In this document: piece after piece, positions 25,901 through 35,967 of the stretch
Position numbering within the stretch: the first letter of the stretch is position 1
How the letters are laid out: each line of letters starts with the position of its first letter
NCBI RefSeq assembly: GCF_954871325.1
Contig: NC_088776.1
Span: 54,020,569 to 54,084,568, forward strand
Direction of reading: 5' to 3'
Length of the DNA: 64,000 nt
DNA from: Gordionus sp. m RMFG-2023
Taxonomy: Eukaryota; Nematomorpha; Gordioida; Chordodea; Parachordodidae
Made by a program: the position numbers and the translations under genes
The notes under the pieces: model-generated
What the model was told of the DNA's origin: nothing
What the model saw: only the letters and a program-made list of their open reading frames with translations
The model's database searches: none

Positions 25901-27844
25901 TTATGAAATCAAATAATTTTTATTTTTCAAATTCAATAATAAAAATAAATTATTAAAATAATATATAGGATTAATAAATTATATGAATAAAGAATCAAAA
26001 CAAATTAATTTATATAATTTTGTTTATATAAAAAATATAATTTTTAAATAGTAAATTACCATAATTTAACCAATTACCTTTAACTATGTAAAGATATTGT
26101 AAAATAAATATAGGACATAGTTTGGTTCAGTTCAAGATCAGTCCAGTCCTGGTTATTAGCCTTTATAGTAATACTGAACCAAAGTGTGAACCTTAATTAA
26201 TTGAAATATAAACTTTTGATTATAAGAAGGGCTGTGATGATCCACTAGATATTCCACCAGTAGCAGAAGTATCCTTAAAGCACTCATTATTGAACCTTTT
26301 ATATCAATGTAAGGCTTAAGACACTGATCTGAATGAGCTGGGAAAGTATAGTTCAGCAAGGTTGAAATGGATTTACTTCTTTATATTATTTTATTTTGTG
26401 AACAAAAATAATTAAAAAATTGAAATAATTTATTTTAATTGAGGTTATCTGATAGAATGTTTGCCAGACAATTTGAAAGTAAAAATCTAGACAGATAATT
26501 TTTTTGACATTTAGCAGCATATAAGTAAATATATTTATGTTTCTTTGGCTCTAAAAATCTTATACTTACACTATTTCTAATTTTGTGCTCTATTTTTGTT
26601 ATTCTATCTTTCAAAATGTATAATATCAAAAAAAAACAATAGATCAATGCTATATTTGCATTAAAATGTGAATTTTAAAAAATGACATAGATAAATTTTG
26701 CATTTAATTTACGATAGCATGTCATTAACAAGGGGCATGTTTTCTTCAGGAAAATTTCCAGGCTGAAGATATTCGTAGGTAGTAGAATATTTGAATATTT
26801 CACTAAATATCATATATACACTGTCATGGGTCTTAAAAATAGTGGGTTTATGTATATTTAGAATGTATTTTACCAATTCATCATACATATATGGATCAAG
26901 GTAGCTGAATAAATCTTCTACATAGTTTTGAGATACAAACCACTAGATATAAGGTATTCATAATATGCATATTTTTTTATAATAAAACTTTTGAATATTG
27001 AACTAAATTTTTTTCAGTTTCTAATTTGGATGCTAAATGAGTTATTAATTCATTGTGTGAGGATAAATTTAAATGCTTGTTCAAATTATTTATAAAATCA
27101 GGTTTTTTTGAGATGAAATATGCAAGCATCTTAAAAAAAATATATATTCTTATAAAAAACAATTATATAGTAATCTTACCCTTTCTGGAGAACGGGAAAC
27201 TATATGTGTTAATAACCTTGTGACAGATTGTGCAATTTTTTGGTCTGGTAATGTATTGTATTCATTTTCATTGTACATATTATGGTTTTCAAAGTCATAA
27301 TAATTTAAAATTTTATCAAGGAGGTTTGTATCATTTATTAAACCCATATATATTGAAGAATTATCTGATGTAAGAATTTCACATGATATTTTAGATTGTC
27401 TAATATAAATTTGATGGTTTATGGAATGATTATAAAATCGAATTACTCATATAAGAATTCTTCTTCCTTGTTTAAAGCAGAATTGTTTCCTGATATGGTA
27501 TCCTGTTCTTGGGAGATATATTTCAATGGTGATGTTAATAATAAATCAACTAATTGATGTAAATTCTCAGGTTTATGAAGGCTAGATGTGTTTAATAATA
27601 TTCAATTATTTTTGGTTAAAATTGTAAAATAAAAATAATTATAGTAAAATGTTTACAAGTTAACAAGTTTTGTGCATTGAGCTTTACATTCTTGTATCAA
27701 ATCATCTTCTTTAATAATTTCATTTAATGTGAGATCCTTAAATTATTGGGATATTAAATATATTTTATAAAAAGTATCAACTTCTTTATCTAATAAATTG
27801 AATAAGGTAGAGTCTCCAGCTCCCAAATTTATTTGCCAAAACAT
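13539..27844 (-). CDS. PPP6R: serine/threonine protein phosphatase 6 regulatory subunit (SAPS family), spliced gene
   Basis: SAPS proteins bind the PP6 catalytic subunit and direct it to substrates in cell-cycle, DNA-damage and inflammatory signalling. The gene starts at the ATG at 27844 with the family hallmark MFW and runs over about 25 exons to a stop at 13539. The helical-repeat (SAPS) part covers exons from 27.84 to about 20.41 kb and keeps the vertebrate order: DLTLNEIIKEDDLIQECKAQ, ISCEILTSDNSS, LTHIVSRSPER, SALRILLLLVEY, LIVETIPKFYSYLLNNIPP, VGQIRFLLLQIIG, ELFFQFPDNSLIH, LLTSIMNAWESNEYDE, RGYMGHLLELSNLIQQ, DIDERILDRWDEF. Exons below about 20 kb encode an acidic, low-complexity tail, as in homologues. 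Which paralogue (1, 2 or 3) cannot be said; invertebrates often have one. Exact edges of several exons are approximate. Confidence 0.9.
14830..17450. other. large PPP6R intron
   Basis: This intron holds a tandemly repeated TA-rich unit at 15680-15759, a GC-richer phrase at 16720-16790, a 17268-17370 copy of the dispersed GGCCTGG/CGAAC-type repeat, and otherwise AT-rich DNA. No coding exon was recognised. Confidence 0.45.
15680..15759. repeat. two-copy tandem repeat, about 40-bp unit
   Basis: The unit is an ATATATGTATATATATATTT tract followed by CGTTATTGAAA (first copy) or TGTTATTGAAA (second copy). It is a short minisatellite in a PPP6R intron. Confidence 0.7.
20410..26490 (-). CDS. PPP6R: PPP6R middle exons: rest of the SAPS domain
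   Basis: Recognisable exons lie at about 26486-26440 (FLLSNCLANILSDNLN), 26320-26195 (SALRILLLLVEY), 25468-25352 and 25190-25075 (low-complexity linker), 24725-24630 (LIVETIPKFYSYLL), 22287-22035 (VGQIRFLLLQIIG and ETNIMGLIM), 21640-21340 (ELFFQFPDNSLIH and a Pro/Asn-rich stretch), 21205-21128 (LLTSIMNAWESNEYDE), 20750-20640 (RGYMGHLLELSN) and 20495-20415 (DIDERILDRWDEFQGSLAK). The order matches human PPP6R3. The linker between SALRIL and VGQIRF is longer and Ser/Asn-rich compared with vertebrates. The 24.6-22.3 kb intron carries a hAT element. Confidence 0.8.
20856..21043. mobile_element. TA-foldback MITE copy
   Basis: Opens AGTGTTGTTAAACGGCTCGA and closes TAGCTGTTTAACAAGACT, with the family interior GCCATCTATGAGCAAAAC and CTGGATAAAATAT. 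It lies in the PPP6R intron between the GYMGHL and AWESNE exons. It is one of nine copies in the window. Confidence 0.75.
22978..24121. mobile_element. non-autonomous hAT, same family as 4636-6219
   Basis: Left terminus AAGTGACGAAGCGTCAAGTTTACTACTAGG split as AAGTGACGAAGCGTC then AAGTTTACTACTAGG, right terminus TGCTTCCCTTGTTTCTATGG followed by AAGCTTCGTTACTG. Both ends match the 4.6-kb element, including the subterminal AGTTTACTACTAGGGAAGCAAT. Flanking 8-mers TTTTAAAA and CTATAAAA agree at 6 of 8 positions. The interior is AT-rich with no transposase similarity. It sits in a PPP6R intron. Confidence 0.8.
26713..27844 (-). CDS. PPP6R: PPP6R exons 1-6: start of the SAPS domain
   Basis: Phase-consistent exons read by eye: 27844-27782 (MFWQINLGAGDS to DKE), 27736-27657, 27581-27447, 27399-27180, 27129 to about 26989, and 26942-26713. 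The first intron is only 45 bp and uses a weak GTTGAT donor with a TTTAAG acceptor; removing it yields DKE-DLTLNE, which fits the vertebrate ERE-DVTLKE junction. The end of the fifth exon has two in-phase donor choices 12 nt apart. The start is supported by the conserved MFW and by lack of upstream similarity. Confidence 0.85.
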
Positions 27845-28354
27845 TATAACTAATAAATAATTTTCATATATTTATAAATTTATTTTTTTACCTCAAGAGC
27901 CCAGATATAGGGGCGCAATAGATAATCTAAACTAAAAAAATATTTAAAAACATTTTATTTATATCTAATCTTATGAAAAAATTATATATAATTAATTTAC
28001 TATTAATACTTGCATATTTATGAGGTTTGTATTTTCGCCAACTGACTCTTTTTAGGTTATTTGCAATAATATGCGCGACGTTTATTAACACGAGTAGTGC
28101 CCAAATTGATTAGATTTATAAAAAAACTTAATTAACTATAGCTGTAAGAAAAATATTCGCACATATAACTTTTTAAATTTCTTAATACTATCATAAAATA
28201 TAATAAATGATCCCTATTAAGTTATATAACTAATATTCTTAACATAAGCATGGAGGAGGAACAAAGGGAAATATCCCTCCTTCAAAAAAATTCTTTTTCT
28301 AATAAAAATTTCCCCCTTACACTCTCTCACCCCTCTACTCCAAAATGTATACAG

Positions 28355-28772
28355 CAGTGGCGTAGCTAGGAATTTTTCTTAGAGGAGGTCCATACATATA
28401 AAAGCCTGGGGGTTTCGCCCCCCAGGCCCCCTTTAAGGGGCCTTCGGCCCTTTTCCCCGCCCTTCGGCCGGGTTAATCTTACAAATCATAACCATATCTT
28501 CTATAATATATAATAAATATATTTTTTAAATGCATCAATATGTTATTATAATTTAGTAGATTATTCTCAATGACTTTATAATAATACTATCCAGAATAAT
28601 TTCTATAGTAATATAATATCCTTCCACAAACATCAAAACAGAAAAATACAAATACTAATGGCATTTATTTAATATAAAGTCACTTTTAAGTCTTTTGAAC
28701 TTATAATCTGGAAAAAAGATTTAGCTTGGGAGGGGTCCAAACCCGAAAACCACCCCCGTGGCTACGCCACTG
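28355..28772. mobile_element. hAT MITE with perfect 8-bp target duplication
   Basis: Termini CAGTGGCGTAGC at 28355 and GCTACGCCACTG ending at 28772 form 12-bp inverted repeats, flanked by identical GTATACAG duplications (28347-28354 and 28773-28780). The 418-bp interior has no coding capacity but contains GC-rich hairpins (GGGGCCTTCGGCCC, CCCTTCGGCCGGG), unlike the surrounding AT-rich DNA. The intact duplication suggests a relatively recent insertion. Confidence 0.9.
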
Positions 28773-29362
28773 GTATACAGTATGTCACCATAAACAAAAA
28801 TTTGAAAAAGATAAGTAAAAGATAAACATTTTAAAATTATTACTTTAATTCGCATGTTTAAATAAAAGAACTTATATAAAAATAAAAAGCTATACACGAA
28901 GATTTTTTTTAAATTAAACATGGTAAAAGGCCAGCAGTATGTTAACTTAAAATGTCTGATAAGGTTTATGAAATAAAAACCAATCTAGTAGCTCCCATCC
29001 CCTTATGGCAGTCCTGGCCATGCCCATGATTCTTAATTTTTTTATAAATAATTACCACTCAGAGACATAACATATTCTAGCAATAATACTAAAAGGCCCG
29101 ATTAAAATTTCAGCCAAAATGATATTTAGTAATCGAGATTTGACATATATAAATCCAATTATTTCTGTAACAAGTTAAATGAAAAAGATTGAGTGTAGTG
29201 TTAATATAATAAAAGCACGTCATCAATCTCAATAAGCAATAGCATTAATTAGCCAAAATTGGTGTAATGCCACAATTAGGAAGAGTATCTTGAGCGCAGC
29301 CAGTCAATTTTATAATAGTTTTTATACACCTATACCGGAGTTAGAATTCCTTGAATACTTGT

Positions 29363-29394
29363 ATATAAGATACAAGATACAAGATACAAGATCT
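29363..29394. repeat. short tandem repeat, ATACAAG-type unit
   Basis: Three to four consecutive copies of a GATACAA(GATACAA) word. It is a simple minisatellite. Confidence 0.7.
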
Positions 29395-32080
29395 TTTTAT
29401 TTTGTATTCAGTGTCTTTTGGACATTTTTAATAAGATAGTAATATCTGTATCTAAAATCTAAAATATATAAGATTCTTTTTAGTATTCATGGCTAAAAAA
29501 TTTAGACATCACATAATATGTATAACCTTATTTTTTACGTTCCTTATTTTCTTTTCGCCATTTTTTAAATATTTTGACAACCAAAATTAACTGGAAAATT
29601 TACATCTCATATATAGTTAGATAGAGAGATAAAAAATGATAGTTTGGGAAAAGGTTCTGGGAAAATATTTTCCTGATGATAAAAATTATAAGGCTATTTG
29701 ACAACATTATCACATCCATATTTTAAGAACTTATGGATTGAATAGAATGTTAAAAAAAATATATTAATATATATTATTAATAGAAACCCTAAATGTAAGC
29801 TCAAACTATAATACAAATTTTATTTAAAATCCAATAAAGATGATGATTATTTTTCTTTTGGTGAAACAAATGTTGCTGTGCTTAATAATACATTTAGCAT
29901 CAGGGGCTTCATTAGCCTTTGCAACCTGGCTCAACTATGCCCTTCGATCCGCTTTTGTCCGCCTTTGGCCATATTTTATATTAATATTTTTTACTTTTTA
30001 ATTGAAATTTGCCAATTCTGAACAATTAATTCTTAGCAACCTTAATTGACAAAATGTCATGAAATTAATATAACGTTGTGTAACCATTTTAGACAATGTT
30101 TTATAGAAAGGACTAATAAGGAAAAATTTGTAGGTCATGCCATATAAATAATTCTAGAAGAAAAAAATAAACGACTAGTCCAATTAAAAAACTGTATCTC
30201 TTAGATGTTATAAAAACTAGATAAGTAATAGAAAATTATTGTGAGATATTAAATTTCTAAAAGATTATCTTCCATTTTTAATGATATATAAATGACTTAA
30301 CAGTAGATCATTGTTACTTATCAAAATCATGCAATCAAATGCTCTCTTGATGGAATAATAATATTAAATTACATAGCCACACAAATAATAGATGCTGGTT
30401 AATTTATAGTCATAGCTATGACACTCCCGGTGTAAATTCATATCAGTGTTTATTATGTTAGATAAATTGATAAAGTAAAGCACTAAAAATCTTTAGAAGA
30501 AAAATTATGCAAATATATTGTAGATATGGGTTATTAACACTAGGATGCCATATAAGAAATGAATCATTTAGTGTGATATGATGAAAGCAATTAAGATTTT
30601 ATGTATTATTATCGCACCACCTCTAGTTGGTATATTATGTCTTAAAATAATAGTAGTTTGTAATAATATCAATATACTCGTAATGGAAATTTAACTCAAA
30701 CCTGTTTTTCAAAGAATAAAAAATTAATTTTACTTACAAAATTATTACACAACCCAAGAATAAAACTTATTATACATATAAAATCAGGAATATTACAAAT
30801 ATAGTTTCACAAAATAGAATTTAAATTAATGGATTAAACAAATAATAATTTTAACTTTGAAATTTGGCGCAAATAAACTAAAATTTATTCGAGATACTAT
30901 CTGTCAACGATTCTTTTTCAATTTACATCAATAAAAATGTCTCTAATATATCACATTTTATGTTGCCTTCAGCCTATTTTTTATAATTTTTAATTTATTA
31001 AACGTTCATTTCTTCCATATAATATGATATGGAATAACCAACTATTTTTTTATGTACAGCTGACTTAACTGTTTAACGGTAACTGTTAAATTTTATTGCC
31101 AACTCTGGTTGTATGCATATTATAGCGTCAAAATATTTTATAGACACTTATCATTGATAACAGAGTTCTCATTATCTTGTATCATTTTATTTTCGTTTAT
31201 TAGACTCCTCACTATCACAAATTATATTATCAGTATTTTGATTAATCCCACTATTAAATTTAAAAAAAGGTCATGTAATAATTTGTCACTAAATACATTT
31301 CAATTGTGAAGCTTTCTACTAGACTTTTCACAAATTTCATTGATATTTATTTCATCAATTGGTGTCGGATTATTGCCTATACGTTATTAGATCTTTACTC
31401 ATCGAAAGAACTCGGTCAAAATATAGTTTGATCAATTATAAGAAAATTTCATCGTACATATGGGGCAGAGGTCAATCGTAACTTAGGGTGTTCATCACTG
31501 AACATTCTCCTTATTCACTTTTTTAACATTTTATTTAAATTTGTAGATATGTTATTATCTTTATTTTGAATGGATTGGGTGGAAGATACAGAATGACATC
31601 CATAATCATTTTCTAAGCTGATAAAATATCTAAAATTTTAGTTGAGGATATAATGAGAGCTAATTCAAAAAAATTAGAGCGGATTTAAGAATTATAATTT
31701 GAAGATTCTCAATCAAATTAAGTTCCTCGCTCATAACGGTCAGAAGAAAGGACTTTTCAGGGGTTTTCACTTATGTACCACCATGTTTCACTTGTTATTT
31801 AGAACCTTCGCAGCTTATTTACTTGTCAAAATCGGATGGTGTCTTATGTAGTATAATATTTTCAACTTTAAGCATAATTGCTTGCCACCTATCTCTTCTA
31901 TTATATTTCTCATTTTACCTATACATTAAAAATTTTATTAAGGGTTGTCTTTGACAATTATTTATTAGAGAATTTTCCCTTGGATTTTGATTTATCAAAC
32001 ATTTCAGTTTTTACTTTTCTTCGTTTGCTACTAAAAATAGCCTTCACTAAGTGGTGTTTGAGTTTTAATCATTTTTAGTA

Positions 32081-32872
32081 GTGTTGTTAAACGACTCATT
32101 TTGAGCCGATTTTTCAAAACGGCTCTATATTTTCGATAAAAAAATATTGCCTAAGCCTCGAGATTTCGATAATAAATACCTAGACCTTTGTTCCTTCCAG
32201 TGTTTACATGAGCGGGAGGTGTAGGAACATTTGCATCCTATTTTTTTGAGGGAGTAAGGGGTAAGCTGCTTTAATGGGGGTAGGATAAATATTTTGTCAG
32301 GTTATCTATTAAATTTTGAGATAAAATAGGACAAAATTTAATGCTTTAAAAATTAATACTTTTATTATAGTATTATTATAATACAATTCATCGACCAAAT
32401 CTATATATTGCAAACAATCATACACATTGTTTTCCAAATAAACTATCCTTTTAAATGTAATTTAAAAGGTTTAGATATTTCAGCAAAGCTCATAATAATT
32501 AATTCATTGTAAATAATGGAGGTTTTAATTGAATTTATTATTTAAAAAATAAATTCTTTATATTCACAAAATATCGATAGTTGGTAGAAGAGATAGATTA
32601 ATTTAAGTTAACCTTTATTTATTCTTTGAAAAGAGTATCAATAAATAAATACGTGAAAATAATAATAAAGATACACCGCCATCGGAGGCGGTGTAAATTT
32701 TTTAGGGGGGTAGGCAAAGGTTTTTGAAGGGGGTTTGCATCCATTAAAAATCTTGTCATATAGACGCTGGTTCCTTCTATGAGCAAAATGTTCAGGCTTG
32801 CTTAATATTTTTCTGGGTAAAATATTGAGTTAGACGTTAAAAATCGGCTCAAAACTAGCCGTTTAACAACAA
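32081..32872. mobile_element. TA-foldback MITE copy, split by a hAT MITE
   Basis: Opens GTGTTGTTAAACGACTCATT after TA at 32079-32080 and closes AGCCGTTTAACAACAA before TA at 32873-32874. The interior is continuous with the family consensus once the inserted 572-bp element and one copy of its target duplication are set aside: CTTTGTTCCTTC then TATGAGCAAAATG. Confidence 0.85.
32198..32769. mobile_element. hAT MITE nested in a foldback MITE
   Basis: Termini CAGTGTTTACATGA and, in reverse complement, CAGCGTCTATATGA agree at 11 of 14 positions. Identical 8-bp duplications GTTCCTTC flank it at 32190-32197 and 32770-32777. The interior contains a GC hairpin CACCGCCATCGGAGGCGGTG near 32675-32694 and no coding capacity. 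Confidence 0.9.
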
Positions 32873-32969
32873 TAATAGATATAATTCGTAACATCTCAAG
32901 GAAATTCCCATGATTTAAATTTCCATTATTACGATTAACAAGTATTTCATTGTGATTTGGTAGTATAAG

Positions 32970-33099
32970 TTTTTACCTAAAAACTTTAATATCTAAAATA
33001 TTTGTTTTGAACATGGATATTATTGCGAATCGGCTTTTTACCTAAAAACTTTATTATCTCAAATATTTGTTTTGAACATGGATATTATTGCGAATCGGC
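32970..33099. repeat. 65-bp tandem duplication
   Basis: Two adjacent 65-bp units, 32970-33034 and 33035-33099, both beginning TTTTTACCTAAAAACTTTA and ending GAATCGGC, differ at only a few positions. The near identity indicates a recent local duplication. Confidence 0.9.
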
Positions 33100-34431
33100 T
33101 TAATTTTTCATTTAATATTTTAAAGCTAATTGAATTCTATTTCTATAATGAATAATTACAAAATAATATATAAAAATGTAAATTAATCAAAACTTTACTT
33201 TAATTCAAACGGAAATACCTTTTTTTTTAATGTAAAACCCCATAAAAATAAGCAATATCTAAATGATAAACCAGAAGATATGATAGATATTCTAAATTAT
33301 AAAATATAAATAACTTTCAATATATAAAATATATGAATTTGAAAAAAGAAAAGTCATAACTAACAAAAATAATGTGTAATTTATTTTCTGATTGGCCTCG
33401 AAAATTGACATTTATGGGCACCCTCTTCCGCAAATGCCCGATTGGTCTTATGGCCCGTTGGCTCCACGTTCCTCTGTTTGTATTCGATTATTCGAATGGA
33501 ATAATTTTGTTTTTCGTATTAATAAAATAAATAAATTATAAAATGGATACGTCCAAAGTTGACTTCAACTAATAAACCTAGTAATTATTTTTCAATTTAG
33601 GACCAGATACAAAAAGACTATCTTTTTTAAAAACAAGCAAGCCCGATCAGTGCTTTATTCTAAAATATTTAGATAATTCACGAATCTAATCATTCCCAAA
33701 CATAATCTATATAAGATATTTACGCCATTTACACAATTGAATAGGCACATTAACCAAATGCTTGGTGCTTATCAAAATAATATATACATTTTATTTGTCA
33801 TTATACAATAATTTGTCGTAGTCAATGTCATGATTTTACAAAGTTATATATATATTCAATAATAATAAAAAAGTTTTTTTTATATAATATAATAGAAAAT
33901 AGATGTATAATAATAATTATAATATATGACCAAAAATACATGAAAAAAATATAGATAAAAGAAGTTATGATATATTTTTTATATTAAAAAAAATATAGTT
34001 GAAAACAACATAAAACTCTTTTTAAAGTTTTTTTAAAAATATGAAGCTTAATTAAAGGTTATCAAAAATAATAACTCATTTATGTACAAACTGAATATAA
34101 AAAATATTGTATGTATTTATAAGCATTTTAACCAATGATCCGCTTCTAATAGGAGGCCACAAGATAGTAACTAAAATATTTATAAATATAGTCAATGTAA
34201 GTATAAAATACAAAATAATTTAAATGAATAATTACTAAAAAGCTGGCAAAAAAAACGGAAAAATATTATCACAAATTATGATATGTTAGTTTCATTTTCC
34301 CAATAATGACAATAAAATAACGATTCATTATGGCAAATAAACAAAATAATTTATGATTTTAGTAATTAGATGAATATAATTTATATTTCATTTTTTTTAA
34401 AATTTATTAAAAATATGTTTGGAATGTGTTT

Positions 34432-34450
34432 GGGGGGGGGGGGGGGGGGG
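34432..34450. repeat. 19-nt G homopolymer
   Basis: A run of 19 G on the plus strand, just past the likely neuroglian 3' end; the transcript-sense strand of that gene reads C here. The run length may be inaccurate because of sequencing error. Confidence 0.8.
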
Positions 34451-34993
34451 AATTAATTTTGCAATTGATTCTTAAAAATTTTGTAAAAAAAATATAAAGT
34501 AAGTATGATTTATTTAATAATTTTTTTTAAAAAAAATAAATGACTATCATATGGCTTAAATTTATTCGTGGAATGAAGAAGTTATTAGGGGTAAAAAAAA
34601 TTTATAAATATTTATTTTCATGAATTCGACAACAAAAAAAAATTCGCCTGAAAGCAAAAAATATATATATATTATAAAAAAAGTAGGAAAATGGATGGAT
34701 GGAAAATAAACATCCGAAATGTGCAAAAATAATTTGAGCGAATCGAAATATAATAATTATATAGATCTTAGCAGCGAGGGTTCAAGACGTTGGGTCGTTA
34801 TTTAAAAAATCTATGCTTTTTTGGTTTTTAAAGTGTAAATTATGATTTTTTTTTAAAAAAAATAAATAGTGATATTTCACGAATTCGGATAAAGGGTGAA
34901 ATGTACAAAAATAATTAACCTTAACTAACTATACAATTTCTAAAACTCAGAAAATTCGAAAAATTCGTTTACAAAACTGATATTATTGATCAT

Positions 34994-35967
34994 TTATACA
35001 AAGGTTGCCAATGACGCCGTACCTTCCCTACCTCCACCAGCTATATTTTCATTTTTGCCAATATTTCCGTTAGTGACATTCGAATTTTTTCCCTTGCCGT
35101 ATTGGCCTATGAAGGATCCGTCTTCGTCAAATTTACCGGTTTCGAGATCGGCGTAATATTCTGCCAAGCTATCTGACTCGCTTTCTTCCGGACCGGATCT
35201 AAACCGAGAACCGGGCATCTTGCCAGGTTTACTATCAGGGTCAGATCGGTTTTGATTGAAGGGAGTTCTTTCGTCCCTGTAAAAAAATGTGTGAATGTTT
35301 GATATTTCAAAAACATTTGCCGATATATTTAAATTTTTTTTACTTATTATATTCATCGAAACCAGATTCGTTAGGGTTATCCGGATCTAAACCTTTTGCT
35401 CTTTCTTTCTCGTGGACTAAAAAAAAAATTGAAATAATAATTAATAGAATTGAGAGAAAAAAAAATTAATACGTATATATAGCAAATAGTTGTCAATGGC
35501 TAAAATTTGACTCAATCTATAATGGGCGTATTCTCTAATAAAAAAAAATCAAGTTGATAAAATATTAAGTTTAGCCATTTATTTCGGCAAGCTAAAAATA
35601 GAGCAATCACCTGAACTATACAAAGTATTCCGTAATTCCTAGCTATCTTTTAAAATTAATGTAATAATTTTATAATATTCAAGTCACCGATAAATTGATG
35701 GAAGGATAATAAATTCTTTATCTAAATCAAAAATTCCATATCTTTTGATTTAAATCATCATTAAAATAAAACTTTAAAACATCCCTTTTTAAAATTTCTA
35801 TAATTAATTCTAACGCGGCAATAATATAAATCAAATATTATGCTTACCAGGATATTTGCCACCCCTGTTACGTCTTACCAAGCATATGATGATCATGATG
35901 AGAAGCAAAATGGCTAACGCGCACATGAGCCCCACGAACCAACCAGCTGTCGCTATACTTTCCTCTC
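34994..35967 (-). CDS. Nrg: neuroglian membrane and cytoplasmic exons
   Basis: Three exons: 35967-35848 (membrane segment and the basic stop-transfer RRNRGGKYP), 35416-35344 (VHEKERAKGL and NESGFDEYN) and 35276-34994 (SDSLAEYYADLETG, then GSFIGQYGKGKN, ending SLATFV and TAA). The FIGQY motif binds ankyrin and loses that binding when its Tyr is phosphorylated in known L1 proteins. The GFDEY segment parallels the GFHEYS segment of fly Nrg. Phases agree across all junctions. Confidence 0.95.

Larger units (their letters stand above)
27845..34993. other. intergenic region between PPP6R 5' end and neuroglian 3' end
   Basis: This 7.1-kb stretch should contain the PPP6R promoter near 27.85-28.3 kb and the neuroglian 3' untranslated region; TTTATT at 34611-34616 and 34561-34566 (AATAAA on the minus strand) are candidate polyadenylation signals. 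Mobile elements and repeats within it are listed separately. Two GC-richer phrases at 29900-29970 and 33395-33475 are not explained. No gene is supported. Confidence 0.5.

Noticed and set aside
27895-27940. Possible extra 5' PPP6R exon encoding LDYLLRPYIWALE
   Set aside because: It has AG and GT flanks, but it lies upstream of the conserved MFW start and matches nothing in the family, so it is at most 5' untranslated sequence.
28721-28921. Minus-strand open frame ending GVATGVVFGFGPLPS
   Set aside because: It runs across the terminus of the hAT MITE at 28355-28772; the apparent peptide is the translated terminal repeat.
29361-29394. CRISPR-like repeat array
   Set aside because: The units are contiguous with no spacers; it is a simple tandem repeat in a eukaryotic genome.
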